A stretch of 64,000 nucleotides of DNA from Rhodococcus sp. NBC_00297. GTDB lineage: Bacteria > Actinomycetota > Actinomycetes > Mycobacteriales > Mycobacteriaceae. The DNA is taken from contig NZ_CP108041.1 in NCBI RefSeq assembly GCF_036173065.1, positions 2,669,001 to 2,733,000 on the forward strand, given 5' to 3'. This document shows, piece by piece, positions 58,423-64,000 of this stretch (positions are counted from its first letter, which is position 1; each line of letters opens with the position of its first letter). Under the pieces are notes generated by a model. That model saw only the letters and a list, made by a program, of their open reading frames with translations, searched no databases and had not been told where the DNA came from. A program made the translations under genes and the position numbers.

Positions 58423-59238
58423 GACCGGGCCGTGCCCGTGGCCGAGGTCGTACGCGGCCTCGAGCGACTTCGTGACCCACTCCTTCGCGAACTCGAACGC
58501 GTCCGGCACCGCGTAGCCGTGGGCGAGGGCGCACGCCAGCGCTGCGGCGAGGGTGTCGCCGCCGCCGTGATCATTGCCCGTGTCGATACGAGGGTTCGTG
58601 AACTCGAGCATCCGCTCACCGTCGAAGAGCAGATCGGTGCTCGACGACGAGGTCCGCAGGTGCCCACCCTTGACGACGGCCCACTGGGCGCCGAGAGCAT
58701 GCAGTGCCTCGGCGGCCCGTCGCGCCGTCGCCTCGTCCTCGACGTCGATGCCGGTGAGCAGCCGGACCTCGTCGAGGTTGGGCGTGACGATCGTGGCGAG
58801 GGGAATGAGTTTGGTGCGCAACGCATCCAGCGCATCGGCGTGCAGGAGGGAATCGCCGTGCATCGACGCCGAGACCGGGTCCACGACGAGCGGTACCGAG
58901 CCACCGCGGCCGATCCCGACCTCGGTGCACACGTCGGTGACGGCCTCGATGATGGCGGTGGACGCCAGCATGCCGGTCTTGGCCGCGCCGATGCCGATGT
59001 CCGACACCACCGTTCGCACCTGGTCGGCCACCACGGCGGGTGGGATCTCGTGAAAACCACTGACTCCCACCGTGTTCTGCACGGTCACGGCGGCAACCGC
59101 GACGCAGGCATGCAGTCCGCACAGAGCGATGGTGCGCGAGTCGGCCTGGATTCCGGCGCCGCCGCCGGAGTCGGTGCCGGCGATGGTGAGGACGCGCAGT
59201 GGCGTCGTCCCGGAAGGTGCCAGGGGCAGCGTTGTCAC
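58384..59238 (-). CDS. thiD: Hydroxymethylpyrimidine/phosphomethylpyrimidine kinase
   Basis: The 284-residue ribokinase-fold enzyme phosphorylates HMP to HMP-P and then HMP-PP for ThiE. Motifs are VLTIAGTDSGGGAGIQADSRTIALCGLHACVAVAAVTVQNT, GIGAAKTGMLAS, LVVDPVSASMHGDSLL, TPNLDEVRLLTG, WAVVKGGHL and the anion-hole NDHGGGDTLAAALACALA. The catalytic position here reads GGGDT where GxGCT with Cys is usual in ThiD, so a Asp replaces Cys. GTG 59238 has TACAGT 7 nt upstream, suggesting a leaderless mRNA. It corresponds to Rv0422c. No thiC lies next to it in this window. Confidence 0.93.
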   Translation of the reverse strand: MTTLPLAPSGTTPLRVLTIAGTDSGGGAGIQADSRTIALCGLHACVAVAAVTVQNTVGVSGFHEIPPAVVADQVRTVVSDIGIGAAKTGMLASTAIIEAVTDVCTEVGIGRGGSVPLVVDPVSASMHGDSLLHADALDALRTKLIPLATIVTPNLDEVRLLTGIDVEDEATARRAAEALHALGAQWAVVKGGHLRTSSSSTDLLFDGERMLEFTNPRIDTGNDHGGGDTLAAALACALAHGYAVPDAFEFAKEWVTKSLEAAYDLGHGHGPVSPLWRLHQSADA

Positions 59239-59334
59239 ACGCCGAACTGTACTCGAGCGCTTTTCCCGTGAGTTCGCCACATATTCACCCGCTCCCCCGG
59301 CGAAGACGCGAATCCTGTGCAATAGTGGTCTACG

Positions 59335-59352
59335 TCACATGCACCCATGTGA
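59335..59352. promoter_or_regulatory. Inverted repeat TCACATG-N4-CATGTGA
   Basis: Perfect 7-bp arms lie about 100 bp upstream of the first small acetyltransferase gene. They sit close to a possible -10 (AATAGT at 59321-59326), which would put the dyad at the transcription start. It looks like a repressor site; the regulator is unknown. Confidence 0.5.
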
Positions 59353-59448
59353 TGCACACGACCGCGGCGACGAGGCTGCTCGTGTCCCGCCCCGCGCCCG
59401 GGTTCGCACAGGAACCGGGTGAGCCCCACGGCCGCCAGGAGAAGAATG

Positions 59449-59775
59449 ATGCTGTCGGATGCGCCCGTCACCGATGTGACAGACAACCCGCACCAGAACC
59501 GGTTCGAGCTCCGGCTCAACGGTGACCTCGTCGGGATCGTCGGGTACTTCCCCGTCGACTCCGTCGGACGCGGTGCGCGTCGTCAGCCCGTCGTCAGCTT
59601 CATGCACGCCGTCATCACCGAGGACTTCGGGCATCGCGGCCTCGCCGCCATCATGGTCCGCAACTCCCTCGACGCTGCTCGCGGCTACGGCTGGAAGGTC
59701 AAGCCGGTCTGCACCTACGTGCAGCGCTTCGTCGCCGAGAACCCCGAGTACCGCGACATGGTGACCGCCGACTGA
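59449..59775 (+). CDS. Small GNAT acetyltransferase (Acetyltransf_CG type)
   Basis: The 108-residue protein matches the small YidJ/YjdJ-like GNAT family. FELRLNGDLVGIVGYF is the first strand, HAVITEDFGHRGLAAIMVRNSLDAARGYGWKVKPVCTYVQRFVAENPEYRDMV carries a GHRGLA acetyl-CoA loop and the conserved Cys-Tyr-Val near the end. AGGAG lies 7 nt before ATG 59449; ATG 59446 is one codon earlier. A paralogue follows 87 bp downstream. The substrate is unknown. Confidence 0.85.
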   Translation: MLSDAPVTDVTDNPHQNRFELRLNGDLVGIVGYFPVDSVGRGARRQPVVSFMHAVITEDFGHRGLAAIMVRNSLDAARGYGWKVKPVCTYVQRFVAENPEYRDMVTAD

Positions 59776-59862
59776 TCTCGACACCGTGACGACTTCGTCG
59801 CGATTGCGCATCAACAGTCACAGGAACACCATCCGTCACAACATCGGTGATGAACTGTTGTC

Positions 59863-60243
59863 ATGGACACCAGTCTCGTGTCGGACGATCCGAGCAACTC
59901 GCGCTTCGTCCTGACCGTCGGCGATGCGCTCGTCGGCATCCTCGCGTACGAGGTCGCACCCGACAGCGACACGGTCGTGCTTCAGCACACCGTCGTCAAG
60001 GAGGAGTTCGGCGACCACGGGTGGGCAGCGGTCCTCGTGCGCGGCGCCCTCGACATCCTGCGTATCGGTGACCTGTCGATCTGGCCCCAGTGTTCCTACG
60101 TGCGGCGATTCATCGGCGCGAACATCGAGTACCTCGACATGGTGGCCGATCAGGCCCCGGCCGGCTCGGTCACCGCGGCGTCCCCACCCAGCTCGACGAC
60201 GACCGGCGCGTGGTCGCTGGCGCCCTTCCCCTTGCGCTCCTGA
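59863..60243 (+). CDS. Small GNAT acetyltransferase paralogue with extended tail
   Basis: The 126-residue protein parallels its upstream neighbour along the whole domain (RFVLTVGDALVGILAYE, HTVVKEEFGDHGWAAVLVRGALDILR, PQCSYVRRFIGANIEYLDMVAD). Where the neighbour stops, this one continues for about 30 low-complexity residues encoded antisense to the 3' end of xthA. That suggests a lost stop codon. The acetyl-CoA loop is GDHGWA, missing the second consensus Gly/Arg pattern, so activity is uncertain. Confidence 0.75.
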   Translation: MDTSLVSDDPSNSRFVLTVGDALVGILAYEVAPDSDTVVLQHTVVKEEFGDHGWAAVLVRGALDILRIGDLSIWPQCSYVRRFIGANIEYLDMVADQAPAGSVTAASPPSSTTTGAWSLAPFPLRS

Positions 60244-60983
60244 CGATCGATCGAGGCGTCGGTGACCTGCGCCGCGAGTGCGGGTGAGGCCAGCACGAAG
60301 TCGATGCGGAGCCCTTCGCGGCGCGGGAAACGCAGCTGCGTGTAGTCCCAGTAGGTGTAGACACCGGGGCCGGGGGTGAACGGTCGCACCACGTCCGCGA
60401 ATCCTTCGTCGACGATGGCTCGGAACGCGTCGCGCTCCGGTCCCGAGGTGTGCGTGCGGCCCTCGAACAGCGCCGGGTCCCAGACGTCGTCGTCGGTGGG
60501 GGCCACGTTCCAGTCACCGACCAACGCGATGCGTGCCTGCGGATCGGCGGCGAGCCACGACCGGGCGTCGTCGCGCAGGGTCGCGAGCCAGTCCAGCTTG
60601 TAGCGGTAGTGCGGGTCCTCGAGGGACCGTCCGTTGGGGACGTACAGGCTCCAGACGCGCACGCCCCCGCAGGTCGCGCCGATGGCCCGGGCCTCGTCGG
60701 CGGGCGGGACCTCCGGGTCCTTGCTGAACCCCGGCTGGTTCTGGAACCCGATCTGCACGTCGTCGAGCCCGACGCGTGACGCGATGGCGACACCGTTCCA
60801 CTGACTCGTGCCCACGTGCGCGACCTGGTACCCGATGTCGGTGAAGCGCTGGTACGGGAACTGCTCGTCCTTGCACTTCGTCTCCTGGATCGCGAGAACG
60901 TCGACGTCGGAGCGCTCGAGCCAGTCGACGATGCGGTCGACTCGCGAGCGGACGGAGTTCACGTTCCAGGTAGCCAGGCGCAC
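60150..60983 (-). CDS. xthA: Exodeoxyribonuclease III (AP endonuclease)
   Basis: The 277-residue Mg-dependent AP endonuclease/3'-exonuclease acts in base excision repair. The endonuclease/exonuclease/phosphatase fold is intact: RLATWNVNSVRSRVDRIVDWLE, LAIQETKCKDEQFP (metal-binding Glu), WSLYVPNGRS (catalytic Tyr), ALVGDWNVAPTDDDVWDP (Asp/Asn), RIDFVLASPALA and GASDHAPVVVEL (final Asp-His). GTG 60983 gives the standard VRLATWN start. It follows a GNAT gene by 11 bp and corresponds to Rv0427c. Its last 94 bp lie opposite the preceding small GNAT gene. Confidence 0.95.
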   Translation of the reverse strand: MRLATWNVNSVRSRVDRIVDWLERSDVDVLAIQETKCKDEQFPYQRFTDIGYQVAHVGTSQWNGVAIASRVGLDDVQIGFQNQPGFSKDPEVPPADEARAIGATCGGVRVWSLYVPNGRSLEDPHYRYKLDWLATLRDDARSWLAADPQARIALVGDWNVAPTDDDVWDPALFEGRTHTSGPERDAFRAIVDEGFADVVRPFTPGPGVYTYWDYTQLRFPRREGLRIDFVLASPALAAQVTDASIDRQERKGKGASDHAPVVVELGGDAAVTEPAGA

Positions 60984-60994
60984 GGTGAGCGACC

Positions 60995-61924
60995 CTAGCC
61001 CGGGGCGGTGACACCCTCCGGGCTCGCGTAGCGGTAGCGATGATGCTCCGTGAAGCCGAAGCGCTCGTACAGCGATCGCGCCTCGTCGTTGTCCACCTCG
61101 ACCTGGACGTAGGCGTGCGTCGCGCCGTGGTCGGCTCCCCACCGCATCGCGTCGGCACACACCGCGGACCCGTGACCGCGCCGACGCTCGTCGGGTCGAG
61201 TGGCCACCGCGGTGATGCCGACCCAGCGTCGTCCGGTCGGCGATGCGGTGACGGCAGCGCGGGCGACCGCGGTGTCGCCTCGTCGGAGAAAGGTCACGAC
61301 ACCGTCGTGGACCGCGGTGAGGAGGTCCGGACGATGCCGGTAGCGGGGATGGTGCGCCAGCCATCGGTCGTCGGGCGCGGCGATGCGCTCGGTGTCCGTG
61401 TCCGTGTCCGTGTCCGGCCCGGTCGACGACGGGATCGGCAGCGTCAGCACCAGTGCCTCGGCCGACAGGCTCCATCCCGCCGGCGCCCCGAGAAGTCGGT
61501 CCGGCAACGACAGCGAGGGTTGCAGGTCCCGGTCGCCATACCAGGCGGCGACGGCCGGCAGGTCGACGGTGGACGCGTCGGGACGCAGGGGGCTCGCCGA
61601 ATTGCCTCGTCGGGTCACGCCGGCGCCGGCGCGGAGCAGCCATCCACCGATCCACTCCTGCTCGAGGCCCGGCCACGCATCGGCCGCCGCACTCTCGAGA
61701 CCGCGGATCTCCGAATTGCGAACGGGCCGAGGTGCCAACGCCTTGAGTGCGACGATGCGCTCGGCCGGCACGGTCACCGGGTCACCGGACTCCGGCTGCA
61801 CGGTCACCGCGGTGCCGGACGCCGCGAGGACGCCGATCACGTCGGTGAACGGCGGGGTCGACCCGTCCGGCAGGCGGTACCGCAGCACCACCCGCGAGCC
61901 CGGAACCGGGGCGTCCGGAGTCAC
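60995..61924 (-). CDS. GNAT acetyltransferase with N-terminal accessory domain (Rv0428c-like)
   Basis: The 309-residue protein has an N-terminal beta-rich part ([38 protein letters not shown]3-like) and a GNAT domain at the C-terminus. There, [32 protein letters not shown] contains the RRGHGSA acetyl-CoA loop and [26 protein letters not shown] ends the fold. It lies between def and xthA as Rv0428c does. GTG 61924 overlaps the def stop by 4 bp (GTGA). A DTDTDTDT tract from a hexanucleotide repeat interrupts a linker. Substrate unknown. Confidence 0.88.
   Translation of the reverse strand: MTPDAPVPGSRVVLRYRLPDGSTPPFTDVIGVLAASGTAVTVQPESGDPVTVPAERIVALKALAPRPVRNSEIRGLESAAADAWPGLEQEWIGGWLLRAGAGVTRRGNSASPLRPDASTVDLPAVAAWYGDRDLQPSLSLPDRLLGAPAGWSLSAEALVLTLPIPSSTGPDTDTDTDTERIAAPDDRWLAHHPRYRHRPDLLTAVHDGVVTFLRRGDTAVARAAVTASPTGRRWVGITAVATRPDERRRGHGSAVCADAMRWGADHGATHAYVQVEVDNDEARSLYERFGFTEHHRYRYASPEGVTAPG
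61392..61415. repeat. Hexanucleotide tandem repeat in GNAT gene
   Basis: Four GTGTCC units (GGACAC on the coding strand) encode Asp-Thr repeats in a linker of the GNAT protein. The 6-bp unit keeps frame when copy number changes. Confidence 0.85.
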
Positions 61925-62517
61925 TCGTCGTCGTCGTGGCCGAACGGATCCGCGACGGTGCCGGGGATCCAGCTCAGCCCGGGTACGCCCCACCCGTTCT
62001 TCTTGATGGCCTTCTTCGCCGCCCGCGCGTTGCGTCCGACCAGCACGTCGACGTAGAGGAACCCGTCGAGGTGGCCCACCTCGTGCTGCAGCATGCGCGC
62101 GAAGAAACCGTGCCCCTCGATGTCGACGGGCTCACCCTTCGCATCGGTTCCGGTGACCCGCGCCCACTCGGCCCGACCCGTCGGGTGCTGCTCGCCGGGA
62201 ACCGAGAGGCACCCCTCGTCGTCGTCGTCCGGATCGGGCATCGTCTCGGGAATCTCCGACGTCTCGAGAACCGGGTTGATCACCTCGCCGCGGCGGCGCG
62301 TCACCGTGCCGTCCTCGCTGTGGTCGGGGCAGTCGTAGATGAACAGACGGAGCGGTTCACCCACCTGGTTGGCGGCCAGTCCGACACCCTTGGCGGCCTC
62401 GAGCGTGTCGTACATGTCCGCGATCAACGTCTCGAGTTCCGCGGGCGACGCCGTGACCTGCTGGGTGGGGGTGTGCAGCACCGGGTCACCGACGATACGG
62501 ATGGGGAGAATTGCCAT
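61921..62517 (-). CDS. def: Peptide deformylase
   Basis: The 198-residue iron/zinc hydrolase removes the formyl group from nascent proteins. All three motifs are present: GVGLAANQ (44-51), EGCLS (metal Cys103) and QHEVGHLDG (H145, E146, H149). An insertion rich in Asp (DPDDDDEG) precedes motif 2 and the C-terminal extension [15 protein letters not shown] is typical of mycolata. ATG 62517 begins [14 protein letters not shown]. It is first in a def-GNAT-xthA run, matching Rv0429c-Rv0427c. The 271-bp divergent gap to 62789 shows no other gene. Confidence 0.96.
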   Translation of the reverse strand: MAILPIRIVGDPVLHTPTQQVTASPAELETLIADMYDTLEAAKGVGLAANQVGEPLRLFIYDCPDHSEDGTVTRRRGEVINPVLETSEIPETMPDPDDDDEGCLSVPGEQHPTGRAEWARVTGTDAKGEPVDIEGHGFFARMLQHEVGHLDGFLYVDVLVGRNARAAKKAIKKNGWGVPGLSWIPGTVADPFGHDDDE

Positions 62518-62788
62518 GGTCCAGAAGGATACTGCCCGCCCGGTGGACGATTTCTGGTCCGGTCGGCCGGGCCGAGACGCGCCGCGGTGTCGCCGCATCC
62601 CGGAGCCCGGTCCGTGGTTAGATTGGCGGCGAACGACACGGATGTGATTCACCGCCGTGCGCGGACCTCTTCGGGTCCGGGGGACGCGCGAGAACACGGT
62701 CACGGCCGGGTTCACACGGCACAGCCCGAGGTCGACGGCAGAGCTCGCGAGACGGGATGCCGAGGGCGGCACAGACGACAGGAGTGAG

Positions 62789-63097
62789 ATGGACAGCGCT
62801 GCAGCGCGAAGTCACGGGCGAGCCGACGGGGCCGACGAGCCGAGTGACGGACTCTCCCGCCGGGAACACGACATTCTCTCGTTCGAGCGCCAATGGTGGA
62901 AGTACGCCGGCGCGAAGGAAGAAGCGATCAAGGAACTGTTCGACATGTCGGCGACCCGCTACTACCAGGTGCTCAACGCCCTGGTGGACAAGCCGGAGGC
63001 GCTGGCCGCGGACCCGATGCTCGTGAAGCGCCTGCGACGTCTGCGCGCGAGCCGGCAGAAGGCACGCGCTGCGCGTCGACTCGGCTTCGAGATCTGA
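62789..63097 (+). CDS. DUF3263 protein (Rv0430-like)
   Basis: The 102-residue soluble protein has a low-complexity N-terminus ([21 protein letters not shown]) and a conserved DUF3263 domain: [68 protein letters not shown]. The helix-turn-helix-like pattern ([19 protein letters not shown]) suggests DNA binding. Length equals Rv0430. GGAGTGAG precedes ATG 62789 by a few bases. It lies between def and the VirR-like gene, as in M. tuberculosis. Function unknown. Confidence 0.88.
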   Translation: MDSAAARSHGRADGADEPSDGLSRREHDILSFERQWWKYAGAKEEAIKELFDMSATRYYQVLNALVDKPEALAADPMLVKRLRRLRASRQKARAARRLGFEI

Positions 63098-63145
63098 CGG
63101 GTGTCGTCCCGCGCCGCCCCGGGTCACCCGGTTCGGCCGAGTCGC

Positions 63146-63151
63146 TAGGCT
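63146..63151 (+). promoter_or_regulatory. -10 of leaderless VirR-like gene
   Basis: TAGGCT is followed by 6 nt and GTG 63158, the same hexamer and spacing as at pta (42484-42489). Confidence 0.5.
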
Positions 63152-63157
63152 CGCAGC

Positions 63158-63703
63158 GTGACTGATCAGACCCCCGCGAGCACTCCGACCCCGGACTCGT
63201 CCGGCCCACCGTTGCGAGCGCTGGCCATGGTTCTGCTGTCGCTGGCCGTCGTCTTCGCAGGTCTCGGCTTCTTCTCCCTCACGGGCTCGGACGAGGACAC
63301 GCCCACCTCCACGGCAGCGGCCGTGACCACCACCGCCGCTGCCGCAGCACCCGCCGCGCCGCAGTCCGACGCGAGCGCCGGGTCGGCCGCCACGACGACG
63401 ACCAGTGCGCCGTCCTCCACCACGGCCGCGGCACAGTCGTTGCGCGTCCTCAACAACAGCAATGTCAGCGGACTGGCCGCCGAGGTGGCGCAGACGCTCG
63501 AGTCGGCCGGTTTCACGGTCGGCGAGACCGGCAACTACAGCAGCGGCACCATCGCGGCCTCCACGGTCTACTACGACCCGTCGGTGTCCGGTCAGCAAGC
63601 CGAGGCCGAACGCATCGCGACCACACTGGGCTTCGGTGTCGAACCACGTTTCGAGGGCATCGAGTCCTCCACGCCCGGCATCATCGTCATCGTCACCGGG
63701 TGA
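63158..63703 (+). CDS. LytR C-terminal-domain membrane protein (VirR/Rv0431-like)
   Basis: The 181-residue protein has a short cytoplasmic tail, one membrane helix (LRALAMVLLSLAVVFAGLGFFSL, about 20-42), a Thr/Ala-rich linker (about 45-95), and an exterior LytR_C domain (QSLRVLNNSNVSGLAAEVAQTLESAGFTVGETGNY...VYYDPSVSGQQAEAERIATTLG). Position and architecture match Rv0431, named VirR for its effect on vesicle release and envelope integrity. GTG 63158 is preceded by TAGGCT with 6 nt spacing, indicating a leaderless transcript. Confidence 0.88.
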   Translation: MTDQTPASTPTPDSSGPPLRALAMVLLSLAVVFAGLGFFSLTGSDEDTPTSTAAAVTTTAAAAAPAAPQSDASAGSAATTTTSAPSSTTAAAQSLRVLNNSNVSGLAAEVAQTLESAGFTVGETGNYSSGTIAASTVYYDPSVSGQQAEAERIATTLGFGVEPRFEGIESSTPGIIVIVTG

Positions 63704-63750
63704 CTAGAGTTCAGGTCAGCACGTCCCCACACATCTAGGAGACCTTCACC

Positions 63751-64000
63751 ATGGCCAGCTGGAAGCGCAGCCGAGTCGCACCTCGCACCCTCGTCGTGGC
63801 GCCTCTCGCCGCAGTAGCCCTGTTCGGCATGGTGGCCTGCAGCAACGGCGAGGAAGCCAGCGACGTCGCCGGCACGACCCCGCCCGTCTTCACCAGCTCC
63901 GCCGCGCCCGCGGGTTCCGAGCACGGCGAGGAGTCCCACAGCGCGGGCGGCGAGGGTTCCGAGGGAGGGGGCTCGGCGACCGAGGCCGCGATGACCGGCG
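63751..64000 (+). CDS. sodC: Cu/Zn superoxide dismutase lipoprotein precursor, cut by window end
   Basis: The 83 visible codons give a lipoprotein signal peptide (basic MASWKRSRVAPR, hydrophobic core, lipobox MVAC with Cys about 30) and a low-complexity linker. The segment SDVAGTTPPVFTSSAAPAGSEHGEES matches the start of mature M. tuberculosis SodC (TVPGTTPSIWTGSPAPSG...DEES) in pattern. The copper/zinc-binding domain lies beyond the right edge. AGGAG lies about 8 nt before the ATG. Position after the Rv0431-like gene agrees with sodC (Rv0432). It would remove superoxide at the cell envelope. Confidence 0.85.
   Translation, partial: MASWKRSRVAPRTLVVAPLAAVALFGMVACSNGEEASDVAGTTPPVFTSSAAPAGSEHGEESHSAGGEGSEGGGSATEAAMTG

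Overview
This is a high-GC actinobacterial chromosome segment, most likely from Rhodococcus or a close relative in the Nocardiaceae. The evidence is the gene content (F420-dependent glucose-6-phosphate dehydrogenase, PknG/GlnH/GlnX, FprA, FadE5, Eis-type acetyltransferase, mycobacterial-type lipoproteins), many GTG starts, and frequent 4-bp start/stop overlaps. From about 39.5 kb to the right edge the order fgd, pta, ackA, pknG, glnH, glnX, mutT3, thiE, thiO, thiS, thiG, lpqL, thiD, xthA, GNAT, def, DUF3263, VirR-like, sodC follows, as I remember it, the Mycobacterium tuberculosis Rv0407-Rv0432 block. Lineage-specific genes are slotted in between.

Left part (1-9319) is a carbohydrate-acid locus. 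It holds an ABC sugar importer (ATPase at the left edge, two permeases, a Tat-type lipoprotein binding protein), a uronate dehydrogenase, an enolase-superfamily acid-sugar enzyme, an alpha/beta hydrolase, an unrecognised alanine-rich protein and an IclR regulator. Three upstream regions share a TTCA-(YR)3-TGAA-like palindrome, so these units look like one regulon for uronate-containing sugars oxidised to aldarate lactones.

From 9320 to 10434 a frameshifted AbiEi/DUF559-type gene is flanked by two inverted copies of an 80-bp palindromic element. The stretch 10.4-29.3 kb is mostly housekeeping lipid and redox metabolism: fadE5, methyltransferase plus alpha-methylacyl-CoA racemase, DinB, purT-DUF456, amidohydrolase and SMP-30 lactonase, fprA, old yellow enzyme, MFS exporter, rhodanese-metZ, isochorismate synthase-HAD phosphatase, two GNATs including Eis, and a DUF2510 membrane protein.

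From 29.5 to 34.6 kb lies a compact five-gene operon: three luciferase-like monooxygenases of the NtaA/DszA and SsuD types, DUF1684, and an isopenicillin-N-synthase-like 2OG oxygenase. Every junction is a 4-bp ATGA or GTGA overlap. It looks like an organosulfur or related oxidative salvage unit whose substrate I cannot name. A ComB-like phosphatase converges on it. A membrane protein, a DUF222/HNH protein and a FAD/NAD(P)-binding protein follow.

The right part (39.5-64 kb) carries the mycobacterial-like core block. Acetate metabolism (pta-ackA) abuts the amino-acid sensing kinase operon (glnX-glnH-pknG). Thiamine synthesis is arranged as thiE diverging from a TPP-riboswitch-controlled thiO-thiS-thiG, with thiD downstream. 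Insertions relative to M. tuberculosis are a MarR/MFS pair, an ABC-2 transporter, a class III nucleotide cyclase-like gene and two tandem small GNATs. The window ends inside sodC. I saw no tRNA, rRNA, CRISPR array, complete insertion sequence or prophage. No gene-free stretch exceeds about 300 bp.
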